64,000 nt of DNA from Candidatus Poribacteria bacterium. Its GTDB lineage: Bacteria > Poribacteria > WGA-4E > WGA-3G. Both the position numbers and the translations under genes were made by a program. The stretch lies in assembly GCA_022394755.1 (NCBI GenBank), contig JAGFCA010000020.1, positions 62,001 through 126,000 of the forward strand, read 5' to 3'. Shown piece after piece: positions 1 through 8,545 of the stretch. Positions within the stretch are counted from its first letter, which is position 1. The number at the start of each line of letters is the position of its first letter. The notes under the pieces were generated by a model. It was not told the origin of the DNA. It made no database searches and worked only from the letters and a program-made list of their open reading frames with translations.

Positions 1-43
1 AGACCTAAAAGGCTAAACTTTACAAGTATAACTTCCTAACTAT

Positions 44-65
44 AATTGCTTTGAAAAAAGCAATT
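44..65. terminator. Hairpin with GAAA tetraloop upstream of selD
   Basis: A perfect 9-bp stem (AATTGCTTT / AAAGCAATT) closes a GAAA tetraloop. It is followed by an AT-rich stretch but no clean T-run. It probably terminates whatever gene lies left of the window, or it could sit in the selD leader. Confidence 0.45.
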
Positions 66-96
66 TATTATAAACGCACAAAAACAATCCTTTATT

Positions 97-1143
97 ATGA
101 CAAACCAAAAGGTTCGATTAACTGCAACAGTAAAATGTGCTGGCTGAGCATCTAAGCTTGCTCCGGGAGAGCTTGAACATATCTTAGATAACTTGCCGAA
201 ATCAACAGACCCAAATTTACTTGTAGGAACAGAGACATCTGATGATGCTGGTATCTATCGTCTTTCAGGTGATCTTGCATTAGTTAATACAGTAGATTAT
301 TTCACACCTATAGTTGATGACCCCTATACATTTGGAGCTGTAGCAGCAACTAATTCCTTAAGCGATGTGTATAGTATGGGAGGTAAACCGAAAACAGCAT
401 TAAATATTACCTGTTGGCCCAAAGCTGATCTCGAATTATCAATCCTCGGTGAAATCATCAAAGGGGGTGCGGATAAAGTCGTAGAATCAGGTGCTGTTCT
501 TATCGGTGGACATACTGTAGATTCACCAGAATTGATGTATGGATTAGCAGTTACAGGGATCGTTCATCCTGAGAAATATATAAAAAACTATGGAGCACAA
601 CCGGGAGATGTCTTAATACTAACGAAGAATCTTGGGGTCGGTATACTAACAACAGGGTTAAAATTTGACAAAATTAGCGATAAAATTTTACCTCAAGTTG
701 TTGAATCTATGACAAGATTAAACGCTTCGGCTTCAGAGGTTATGTTGAAGTATAATGCCACCGCTTGTACAGATGTAACGGGGTATGGTCTACTTGGCCA
801 TGGCTCTGAAATGGCATCAGGAAATGATATGGGTCTAATGATTAACAGTAAATCTGTTCCATTTTTCGCAGATGCTCCATCTCTTGTTGCACAAGATACA
901 TACACCCAAGCGTATCTGGCAAATACGGCATTTCTATCTGATAAGGTGACATTTGAGTCAACAGTAACTGAAGAGATGCGGCATATTATGATGGAAGCAG
1001 AAACATCTGGCGGACTTCTTTTTGCTCTTCCTTCTCAGAATGCGGACTCTGCTATAGAAGAACTACATTCTGGTAATTGTCCAGAAGCGGCAATTATTGG
1101 AGAGGTAGTAAATTCTGATAGTGCTCACATTCAGGTGTATTAA
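97..1143 (+). CDS. selD: Selenide, water dikinase SelD, selenocysteine-containing
   Basis: Makes selenophosphate from selenide and ATP, the selenium donor for selenocysteine and selenouridine. The frame open from 193 lacks the N-terminus of the family. Reading back in the same frame to ATG 97 restores 32 residues and crosses a single TGA at 145-147, in the context CAG-U-ASK. Counted from ATG 97 the UGA codon is residue 17 and the next lysine is residue 20, matching Cys17 and Lys20 of E. coli SelD. The restored length of 348 aa is normal for the family. A small hairpin (GCTC / GAGC, loop 164-168) lies 16 nt after the UGA, where a bacterial SECIS apical loop is expected. There is no clear Shine-Dalgarno before ATG 97. 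pyrE follows 22 nt after the stop. Sec-containing SelD is an established variant of the family. Confidence 0.93.
145..172 (+). promoter_or_regulatory. In-frame UGA (Sec17) and candidate bSECIS hairpin of selD
   Basis: The TGA at 145-147 is followed by AAGCT (154-158) and AGCTT (170-174), which can pair, or alternatively by an inner 4-bp helix GCTC (160-163) / GAGC (169-172) with loop CGGGA. The apical loop lies about 17-21 nt from the UGA, inside the usual bSECIS spacing. The helix is short, so the fold is plausible rather than proven. Confidence 0.6.
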
Positions 1144-1165
1144 TCGGGTTAATTGGGGACACTTA

Positions 1166-1687
1166 ATGACAAAGTTGGAATTAGCAAAACAGCTTAAGTT
1201 AGTTTCTTATCTTACAGGAGAATTCACACTTCGTTCTGGAAATATAAGTAATTTCTATTGGGATAAATATCGTTTTGAAAGTAATCCAAACTTATTAAGA
1301 GAAATAGCCGACGCAATGATAAGTCTGCTACCAACATCTTTTGATGGATTAGCAGGTTTAGAGTTGGGAGGTATTCCACTTGCTACAGCTATATCTTTGC
1401 AAACCGGAGTTCCATGTTATTTTGTTCGTAAAGAAGCAAAAACCTATGGAACCTGTAATCTAATTGAAGGAGGCGTAGATAAGGAGAGTTCACTTGTTGT
1501 AATTGAAGATGTCATTACGACAGCTGGACAGGTGTGCACATCCGTTAGCCAAATTAGAGATGAGGGATACATAGTAGACCATGTAATTGCTGTAATTGAC
1601 AGACAATCGGGGGGTAGAGAAAAGATAGAGGGAATTGGATGTACATTTGCATCGGTCTTTACTCTTGCTGAACTTGAAACCGCATAA
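1166..1687 (+). CDS. pyrE: Orotate phosphoribosyltransferase
   Basis: Converts orotate and PRPP to orotidine 5'-phosphate in pyrimidine synthesis. The PRPP-binding signature VVIEDVITTAGQ is intact near residues 110-121, and the region LEGLGGIPLA-type (LAGLELGGIPLATA) follows the PyrE pattern. The reading frame is open from 1121, but that would overlap selD. ATG 1166 has GGGG about 8 nt upstream and gives 173 aa, a usual size for short PyrE proteins. It directly follows selD and is probably cotranscribed with it. Confidence 0.88.
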   Translation: MTKLELAKQLKLVSYLTGEFTLRSGNISNFYWDKYRFESNPNLLREIADAMISLLPTSFDGLAGLELGGIPLATAISLQTGVPCYFVRKEAKTYGTCNLIEGGVDKESSLVVIEDVITTAGQVCTSVSQIRDEGYIVDHVIAVIDRQSGGREKIEGIGCTFASVFTLAELETA

Positions 1688-2002
1688 ACCTATAATAAAA
1701 TATATTTTTACAATAACAATTAACTAATACTATAATTAAACTAACGTGGGTTTAAACCTTAGTTTTTATATTCAGTGCGTTTAATGAGAAATAAGTAAAT
1801 ATTTCGGCGCTATTAGAAACAACACCTACTTGGTGTTAGAAATGAAAATTGCAGTATAAAAAAATTAATCTTCATAAAACCACACCTCACAAAGAGATAT
1901 GAGTATTACTTAAGGTAGAATGAAGTTACAACAACAATTACCCAACTCACGTTAAAATAAAAGACAACAGCACGTAAAACACTTAAGAAATTTGGAAATA
2001 AA
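1688..2002. other. Intergenic region pyrE-ymdB
   Basis: This 315-bp AT-rich gap has no credible gene. It holds an inverted-repeat pair (taacgtgggtt at 1742-1752 and aactcacgtta at 1944-1954) that may bound a miniature element, and a small hairpin AACACC / GGTGTT at 1821-1837. The same 11-mer recurs elsewhere in the window. Confidence 0.6.
1742..1954. repeat. Possible MITE-like element with terminal inverted repeats
   Basis: The left end taacgtgggtt and right end aactcacgtta are inverted copies with one mismatch, 213 bp apart end to end. The exact 11-mer TAACGTGAGTT also occurs at 24686 and in both arms of the element at 28551-28620. There is no transposase inside. No clear target-site duplication was found. 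Confidence 0.4.
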
Positions 2003-2788
2003 ATGAGAATACTTTTTATCGGTGATATTGTCGGAAACCCCGGAAGGAAAGCAACACTTGAATTTCTAAAAGTAATAAATAAATCTGATACTACATACGA
2101 TTTCATAGTTGCGAATGGTGAAAATGCTGCAGGTGGAAAAGGCATAACTTTTGAAATTGTAGACCAACTCTTAGCTTCTGGTGTATCTGCTATAACAACG
2201 GGAAATCATGTTTGGGACAACAAAGACATCTTTGATTTTATTGATACTACACCTCAGCTTATTCGACCTGCAAATTATCCTACAGAAATACTTGGGAAAG
2301 GGTCGACAATAGTTTCTTCAGTTGATGGAGATAAAAAACTGGCAGTTATCAATCTCGCAGGTCAGATATTTATGAATAGGTATGAGAATCCATTTCATGC
2401 GTTGGACTCCATATTAACTGATGTCAAGACTGAGACACCTTATGCTATATTGGATTTTCATGCTGAGGCAACATCTGAGAAAATAGCAATGGGTTGGCAT
2501 GCAGATGGGAAAATTGGTGCAGTAATTGGCACACATACACATGTCCAAACAGCCGATGAGCGTGTATTACCTAAGGGCACGGCTTATATTACAGACGTAG
2601 GAATGACTGGACCTCATGATTCTGTAATTGGAAGTAAAAAAGAGCCAGTTGTTGAGAGTTTTCTTACAATGATGCCTACTCGTTTTGTAGTGGCAAAAGA
2701 CAATATCAGACTAAACGCTGTAGATATTGAATTAGATGATACCACCGGTTTAGCAGAAAGTATACAAAGGATACAATACAAAGTATAG
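2003..2788 (+). CDS. ymdB: YmdB-family metallophosphoesterase
   Basis: Belongs to the TIGR00282/YmdB family; B. subtilis YmdB hydrolyses 2',3'-cyclic nucleotides and affects RNA turnover and development. The metal-binding blocks are all present: GDIVGNPGR at the N-terminus, NGENAAGGKG near residue 40, GNHVWD near 71, DFHAEATSEK near 150 and GTHTHVQTAD near 180. Its 261 aa is the family length. ATG 2003 begins with the typical MRILFIGDIVG. It sits before xseA, from which it is separated by 42 nt, and is likely in the same transcript. Confidence 0.88.
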   Translation: MRILFIGDIVGNPGRKATLEFLKVINKSDTTYDFIVANGENAAGGKGITFEIVDQLLASGVSAITTGNHVWDNKDIFDFIDTTPQLIRPANYPTEILGKGSTIVSSVDGDKKLAVINLAGQIFMNRYENPFHALDSILTDVKTETPYAILDFHAEATSEKIAMGWHADGKIGAVIGTHTHVQTADERVLPKGTAYITDVGMTGPHDSVIGSKKEPVVESFLTMMPTRFVVAKDNIRLNAVDIELDDTTGLAESIQRIQYKV

Positions 2789-2830
2789 CTGCATAGCTGT
2801 ATTTAAGACCTCAGTCAATTATTAGAAAGT

Positions 2831-4054
2831 ATGCAATTAGATATACCTATACCTCGAACTATATTCTCAGTATCTCAAATTAACAATACGATAGGTCGTA
2901 TTCTGCAGCAACAACCCCTATTACGGGATGTTTGGGTAAGAGGACAAATATCGAATTTAAGCCGACCTTCATCCGGTCATGTATATTTCTCTTTAAAAGA
3001 TGAGAAAAACATTCTAAAGGCTGTAATGTTTCGGAGCAGTGCTGAAAGGCTTAAGTTTCAACTTCGTGATGGTGATGAAGTTCTTGTCCGAGGTAAAATT
3101 GATATATACGCTGCAAGTAGTAGCTATCAGATTAATGTTAGAACGATCGAACCACTTGGTGAAGGAGCACTTCAGAGAGCATTTGAGGAACTTAAGCAGA
3201 AACTCGCTGGGGAAGGTCTTTTTGATGAAGTTCACAAAAAGCCGTTACCCAATTATCCAAAGAAAATTGGAGTTATAACTTCTCCAACAGGAGCGGCAAT
3301 ACAAGATATCTATCAAGGTATACAAAAGCGTTATCCAATTGCAGAACTTCTGCTGTATCCAACTTCAGTTCAAGGAGCAAAAGCTCCTTCAGAAATAGTG
3401 AGAGCAATACGTGGCATGAACAGGAGAAAGGACATTGATGTATTAATATTAGGTCGTGGTGGTGGTTCAATTGAGGACCTATGGAGTTTTAATGAAGAAG
3501 TAGTTGCCCATGCCATTTTTGCTTCAAAAATTCCGATTATTTCCGCTGTTGGTCATGAAATTGATTATACTATTTCAGATTTAGTTGCGGATCATCGATC
3601 CCCTACACCAACGGCTGCTGCGGAGCATGTTGTTCCAGATAAAGATGAACTAATTACCCAACTTGAACAGTGGTCCCATCGATTGACGAATGCCTCACAG
3701 AATCGTTTTGAAGGATTTAAGGTAGTATTGGAAGAAATAGGCACAAGACTTTCACCAGAAAAACGTAGAGATGCCATTAATAATCTTTCCCAGTCAATTG
3801 ATGATTTGGAAGCAGCGTACCAAAGAGCAATTAAAGAAAAGCTTAAAACTGAAAGTAATAATATACAATCTATGGCTGCGAGACTTAACAGTGTAAGTCC
3901 ATTGGCAACACTTGAACGTGGATATAGTATTTCCAAGAATGTGTCTGGAGAAATTATAACATCAAGTAGTCAGATATCCAAGGGTGATAGCCTTAATGTG
4001 ACTTTATCAAAAGGAAGTTTGAGATGTACTGTTGATGAGAGTTTGAATGAATAG
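2831..4054 (+). CDS. xseA: Exodeoxyribonuclease VII large subunit
   Basis: Catalytic subunit of exonuclease VII, which degrades single-stranded DNA from both ends. The N-terminal OB-fold (about residues 8-110) is followed by the nuclease domain with SPTGAAIQD near 155, GRGGGSIEDLWSFN near 212 and GHEIDYTISD near 243. A coiled-coil-rich C-terminal half follows. 407 aa is normal length. xseB follows with a 14-nt gap, the usual pairing. Confidence 0.93.
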   Translation: MQLDIPIPRTIFSVSQINNTIGRILQQQPLLRDVWVRGQISNLSRPSSGHVYFSLKDEKNILKAVMFRSSAERLKFQLRDGDEVLVRGKIDIYAASSSYQINVRTIEPLGEGALQRAFEELKQKLAGEGLFDEVHKKPLPNYPKKIGVITSPTGAAIQDIYQGIQKRYPIAELLLYPTSVQGAKAPSEIVRAIRGMNRRKDIDVLILGRGGGSIEDLWSFNEEVVAHAIFASKIPIISAVGHEIDYTISDLVADHRSPTPTAAAEHVVPDKDELITQLEQWSHRLTNASQNRFEGFKVVLEEIGTRLSPEKRRDAINNLSQSIDDLEAAYQRAIKEKLKTESNNIQSMAARLNSVSPLATLERGYSISKNVSGEIITSSSQISKGDSLNVTLSKGSLRCTVDESLNE

Positions 4055-4068
4055 GTAAGGAGAAAACA

Positions 4069-4299
4069 TTGACATTTGAAGAAAAACTTGACAGACTAAA
4101 AAAGATAGTTGAAGAATTAGAGTCGCCAGAAACGATGGCGTTAGATACTTCTTTAGAGTTGTTTGAAGAAGGTGTTGGTATAGTGCGTTCATGCAAAGAA
4201 CTCCTTGAACAGGCAGAGTTAAGAATCCAAAATGTGACTGAAGAAGAGTCTGAGGAAGACGACTCAGAACCGGCGCAGGATATTGAAAACGGAGAATAG
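4069..4299 (+). CDS. xseB: Exodeoxyribonuclease VII small subunit
   Basis: Small subunit that assembles on the XseA coiled coil. The 76-aa protein starts MTFEEKLDRLKKIVEELE, the family signature. It uses a TTG start at 4069 with a strong Shine-Dalgarno (TAAGGAG, 4056-4062) 6 nt before it. The C-terminal tail is very acidic (EEESEEDDSE), as is common. The stop lies just before the dxs start. Confidence 0.92.
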   Translation: MTFEEKLDRLKKIVEELESPETMALDTSLELFEEGVGIVRSCKELLEQAELRIQNVTEEESEEDDSEPAQDIENGE

Positions 4300-4300
4300 G

Positions 4301-6160
4301 ATGGTATTAGAGAAAATAAAGGATCCTTCAGACCTTAAGAATCTCAAGATATCCGAATTAAAAACGCTTGCGCAGGAAATGCGTGTCCATTTGTTGACGG
4401 TATTATCTAAACATCCAGGTCATTTTGCCCCAAATTTTGGTACAGTTGAGTTGGCAATTGCTTTACACTCAGTCTTTGATACACCTTATGATAAAGTAAT
4501 TTGGGATATTGGACACCAAGCTTACCCACACAAATTACTTACAGGTCGTCTTGAGGTGTTTGATACCATACGGCAAACCGATGGTATTAGTGGGTTCTTA
4601 AGTCGTGAAGAAAGCAAATATGATGTATTTGGTGCAGGACATTCAAGTACCTCAATTGCAGCAGCGTTAGGTATTGCTGCGGCTCGTGATGTGAATAATG
4701 ATGACTTTAAGGTTATAGCGGTAATAGGTGATGGCGGATTAACCGGAGGAATGGCACTTGAAGGGTTGAATGCAGCCGGTGATTTCAAGAAGGATATGTT
4801 AGTAATCCTGAATGACAATCAGATGTCGATTTCCGCTACTGTAGGTGCGTTCTCAAAACATTTTCATAAATTGATTAGTTCTCGCGGGTATAATCGTCTT
4901 CGATCAGGTGCTAAGGAATTAGTGAATTTTATCTCTTCTGATGCCAAAGCACTTGCCCAAAAAATTGAGTCGTCATTAAAACCCGGTACATTATTTGAGG
5001 AATTTGGATTTCGGTATTTTGGTCCACTTGATGGTAACGACTTAGAATCACTTATCCCTGTTTTGACGGGGATACGTGAGTTAAGCGGACCTATTTTAGT
5101 TCATGTGGTTACAAAAAAAGGAAAAGGATATAAACCTGCTGAAGAAGATCCTGAAGGATTTTATAGTGTTAGCGGCCAATTTGATTTAGATACAGGTAAA
5201 TCACTCCGGCCTTCATCAGCAACACCTAAATATACCGATGTTTTTAGCCGTACTCTTATAGATGAAGCTAAGCAGGATTCACGTATTATTGGAGTAACGG
5301 CAGCCATGTTAGGTGGTACAGGTTTAGATAAATTCTCAGAAGTATTTCCTGATCGATGTTTTGATATAGGTTTAGCAGAGCAGTGTGCTGTCACATTCGC
5401 TGCGGGACTTGCTACTGAAGGGTTAAAGCCAGTAGTTGCAATTTACTCAACCTTTCTACAACGAGGATACGATCAAGTTCTGCATGATGTATGTATTCAG
5501 AATTTACCTGTCATCTTCGCTCTTGACCGTGCAGGGTTAGTAGGTGCAGATGGACCTACACATCATGGTGTATTTGATATTCCATTTCTCAGATCTATTC
5601 CAAATATTGTATCAATGGCACCAAAGGATGAGAATGAATTGCAGCATATGCTTAAAACCGCCCTGTCTTATGAGATAGGTCCCATTGTGTTACGGTATCC
5701 TCGAGGAACAGGATTAGGTGTGAAATTAACAAATGATCCTACTCCACTACCAATCGGACAAGCAGAGGTATGCCGAGAGGGTGGTGATTTAATCATCTTG
5801 GCACTTGGAAATAGGGTATATCCTGCTCTCGAAGCAGCACAAACATTAAGCGAAACAGGTATCAATACTACAGTTGTAAATGCACGTTTTATAAAACCTA
5901 TAGATAAGTCATTAATTGTGGGTTTGGCAAGACAAATTGGCAAGATGATCACAGTAGAAGATGGTGCATTAATGGGAGGTTTTGGAAGTGCTGTACTTGA
6001 AACACTGGCATCTGAAGGTCTTACAAATGTTCGTGTGACAACCCTTGGAGTTCCAGATCGATTTATAGAACACGGGGATGTAGAAACGCTTTATGACCGT
6101 TATGGTTATGATACGCAAGCGATTATCCGTGCAGGAGTTGCTTTAGCTGTAAAGTCATAG
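4301..6160 (+). CDS. dxs: 1-deoxy-D-xylulose-5-phosphate synthase
   Basis: First enzyme of the non-mevalonate isoprenoid pathway; condenses pyruvate with glyceraldehyde 3-phosphate using thiamine diphosphate. Motifs are intact: GHQAYPHKLLTGR near residue 75, the ThDP motif GDGGLTGGMALEG near 145, and DGPTHHG in the pyrimidine-binding domain near 420. The frame is open from 4283, inside xseB, but ATG 4301 has GGAG 6 nt upstream and the start codon lies one base after the xseB stop, so 619 aa is preferred. Probably translationally coupled to xseB. Confidence 0.94.
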   Translation: MVLEKIKDPSDLKNLKISELKTLAQEMRVHLLTVLSKHPGHFAPNFGTVELAIALHSVFDTPYDKVIWDIGHQAYPHKLLTGRLEVFDTIRQTDGISGFLSREESKYDVFGAGHSSTSIAAALGIAAARDVNNDDFKVIAVIGDGGLTGGMALEGLNAAGDFKKDMLVILNDNQMSISATVGAFSKHFHKLISSRGYNRLRSGAKELVNFISSDAKALAQKIESSLKPGTLFEEFGFRYFGPLDGNDLESLIPVLTGIRELSGPILVHVVTKKGKGYKPAEEDPEGFYSVSGQFDLDTGKSLRPSSATPKYTDVFSRTLIDEAKQDSRIIGVTAAMLGGTGLDKFSEVFPDRCFDIGLAEQCAVTFAAGLATEGLKPVVAIYSTFLQRGYDQVLHDVCIQNLPVIFALDRAGLVGADGPTHHGVFDIPFLRSIPNIVSMAPKDENELQHMLKTALSYEIGPIVLRYPRGTGLGVKLTNDPTPLPIGQAEVCREGGDLIILALGNRVYPALEAAQTLSETGINTTVVNARFIKPIDKSLIVGLARQIGKMITVEDGALMGGFGSAVLETLASEGLTNVRVTTLGVPDRFIEHGDVETLYDRYGYDTQAIIRAGVALAVKS

Positions 6161-6414
6161 AATAGATTGAATTATGTGAGTTTATATTATAATGAGTCGG
6201 ATATAAGACATTCTATGAGAATAGTCAGTTAAATCCGTTTGCTAATGTGATACGATACCATTTTAAAAAGTCACTATCTTACAGGTATTTGTGACATGTA
6301 ATATGCGACTAACTAATAGTTTGTGGTATAAAAAGAGTCATTTTCAATTAGAAATGGTATGAGATTCATTTTACAGACAAATTGGATTAATGTTTATATC
6401 ATCTGAATATATAA
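6161..6414. other. Intergenic region dxs-yihY
   Basis: A 254-bp AT-rich gap. It has a 9-bp inverted repeat (tcatagaat 6155-6163 and attctatga 6210-6218) starting in the dxs stop codon with a long loop. No strong terminator or promoter is obvious. No gene is seen. Confidence 0.5.
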
Positions 6415-7638
6415 ATGTACAACACATTAAGGTCATTCTCTACCTATGTATTGGGTGTCAGTGCAAATGTATTATTGCAATTTAAACAAGATAAGTGTTT
6501 GCATCAAGCAACCTCACTTGCATTTAACTCCCTTCTCAGTTTAATACCCCTCTCAGCAGTAGCGCTTTTCTTATTAAAAACTTTTGGTGTAGTAGAAAAT
6601 AAAGATTCACCAATTATTACTGCGTTGAATGATTTCTTTCCACATTATGGTGCGGAGGAGATTGTTTCTGGTATCTCTGATTTTGCTAATCGAAACCTTA
6701 CCAGTCTTGGTGTTGGGGGTTTCCTGTTATTTCTCATAGTATCTGTAATTCTATTCATGTCTATAGAAGAACATTTCAATGCTATATGGGGAAGTAGACA
6801 GCGTCTACCATTTATAAGTGCATTTCAAAAATACTCAGTATTTTGTATGTTGCTTTTGGTAGGTCCGATAACAATTTTCTTTATTTTTTCAGCAGCGGAT
6901 AACAGGTTATTGGCGAACTTTTTCCCTTGGTTTCTTATCTATTGTTTGTTCTTTTTCATGTATACTGCCTTGCCGAACACGAGAGTCAAGTGGAGAGCGG
7001 CTCTTGCGGGTGCCCTTATAGCAGGAACGCTTTTTCAAATTGCCCGAATTTTCTTTAGTTATTATTTTGAGTTAGTCTACAATAATTATAGTGAAATATA
7101 TGGTACATTTGCGTTATTAGTACTATTGGCAATTTGGATTTATGCAACTTGGATTGTAATTCTCTTGGGAGTTGAGATGACCCATGTAACGCAGTATACA
7201 GATCATCAGAATGGTATATATGGAAAACCTATAAATGAAAATAATGAGTATATCAATGTTCAAGGTATAATTACATTATTTCTTGTGGCTGCGACCCATT
7301 TTCATGAAGGTAAAGGGGCATGTTTATCCTCAGACATAGCTATAACAGCAGGAGTTCCAGAAACAGTCGTACAGACAGTATTCAACCGTTTTAAAAGTTC
7401 GAACTTAATTTATGAAGTAGAAGGGGATACAAAAGGATATCTTCCAGCATGTTCGTTAAGTGAAATTAGTTTACATTCTATTGTAGAAGCAGTTGATGAA
7501 GAACTAACAAAACACTTTTCACAACTATTACCAACATCACCTAAGCTAAAAGAAATATTCATCGAATTACAAACAACTCAATCTGAAACATTAAAAAAGA
7601 CAACAGTAAGTTCATTACTGACATGTAATATTGATTGA
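6415..7638 (+). CDS. YihY/BrkB-family inner-membrane protein
   Basis: Multi-span membrane protein of the YihY (formerly 'ribonuclease BN') family. Hydrophobic segments lie near residues 38-55, 100-118, 138-160, 165-182, 195-212 and 230-250. The family motif SLAFNSLLSLIPLSAV is near residue 32, and TLFQIARIFFSYY with IYGTFALLVLL are near 205-240. The C-terminal ~140 residues are soluble and look winged-helix-like, as in many YihY proteins. 407 aa. The molecular role is unsettled; the RNase BN name is historical. Its end overlaps the open frame preceding tlyA. Confidence 0.85.
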   Translation: MYNTLRSFSTYVLGVSANVLLQFKQDKCLHQATSLAFNSLLSLIPLSAVALFLLKTFGVVENKDSPIITALNDFFPHYGAEEIVSGISDFANRNLTSLGVGGFLLFLIVSVILFMSIEEHFNAIWGSRQRLPFISAFQKYSVFCMLLLVGPITIFFIFSAADNRLLANFFPWFLIYCLFFFMYTALPNTRVKWRAALAGALIAGTLFQIARIFFSYYFELVYNNYSEIYGTFALLVLLAIWIYATWIVILLGVEMTHVTQYTDHQNGIYGKPINENNEYINVQGIITLFLVAATHFHEGKGACLSSDIAITAGVPETVVQTVFNRFKSSNLIYEVEGDTKGYLPACSLSEISLHSIVEAVDEELTKHFSQLLPTSPKLKEIFIELQTTQSETLKKTTVSSLLTCNID

Positions 7639-7693
7639 ATCAACGGTGATGAATTCAGTTCGTAAAGGTTGTTTTATTGGAATTTATAAGAAA

Positions 7694-8521
7694 ATGGAAA
7701 GGTTAGATGTTCTAATTGTTCAGAAGGGTTTGGCAGAGACCCGACTTCAAGCAAAACGACTTGTACTGGCTGGTGCAGTAAGAATAAATAACAATTCAAA
7801 CCTAAAACCTGGACAACGTGTTTCTCCAGAAACTGAAATACAGATAACCACCCCACCAAAATATGTGAGTCGGGGAGGGTTCAAGTTGGAGAAGGCATTA
7901 CAAGATTTCCAAGTTGTTGTCAAGGACAAAGTTGCAATTGATGTTGGTGCTTCTACAGGAGGTTTTACGGATTGTTTGCTTCAGCATGGAATTGGCATTG
8001 TGTATGCAGTTGATGTTGGTTACGGACAGCTTGCGTGGAAACTTAGGAAAGACTCTCGTGTCGAAGTATTAGACAAGACGAACATACGACACATAAGACC
8101 AGATTTATTTTCACGTTCAATTGATATTGCAGTGTTTGATGTCTCCTTTATTTCATTGCGTAAAGTAATCCCAACAGTGATTGAAACGTTAGAGACAAAT
8201 GAAATAATTGCCCTTGTAAAACCGCAGTTTGAAGCTGGACGTCAATATATAAAGAAAGGTGGTATAGTTGATGATCCTGAGATTCATAAGAAAACTATGA
8301 TTGAATTAATTGCCTTTCTCGAAGAAACCTGTTCTATAAGAACGAAGGGGTTAAGTTTTTCTCCAATACACAAAGATATAAAGAATATCGAATATTTACT
8401 TTGGGGACGAAGACCCTCTAATTCAAATGAATCTAATTCGGATGTAGAACTCTATTCAGCAGATATTAACGATTACGTAAATGAAATAGTGGATACCGCT
8501 CATAGTGTTTTTTATCAATGA
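7694..8521 (+). CDS. tlyA: TlyA-family rRNA 2'-O-methyltransferase
   Basis: Predicted cytidine 2'-O-methyltransferase of 16S/23S rRNA. An S4 RNA-binding domain occupies about residues 3-60 (starts ERLDVLIVQKGLAETR) and an FtsJ-like Rossmann domain follows with the SAM motif DVGASTGGFTDCL near 85, DVSFISLRK near 155 and VKPQFEAGR near 190. The frame is open from 7631, but the family starts at M-x-RLDVL, so ATG 7694 (275 aa) is chosen. No clear ribosome site precedes it. It overlaps nothing real and is followed by the TamB-like gene after 24 nt. Confidence 0.9.
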   Translation: MERLDVLIVQKGLAETRLQAKRLVLAGAVRINNNSNLKPGQRVSPETEIQITTPPKYVSRGGFKLEKALQDFQVVVKDKVAIDVGASTGGFTDCLLQHGIGIVYAVDVGYGQLAWKLRKDSRVEVLDKTNIRHIRPDLFSRSIDIAVFDVSFISLRKVIPTVIETLETNEIIALVKPQFEAGRQYIKKGGIVDDPEIHKKTMIELIAFLEETCSIRTKGLSFSPIHKDIKNIEYLLWGRRPSNSNESNSDVELYSADINDYVNEIVDTAHSVFYQ

Positions 8522-8545
8522 ATGGTCTATAAACATAAATAAAGA

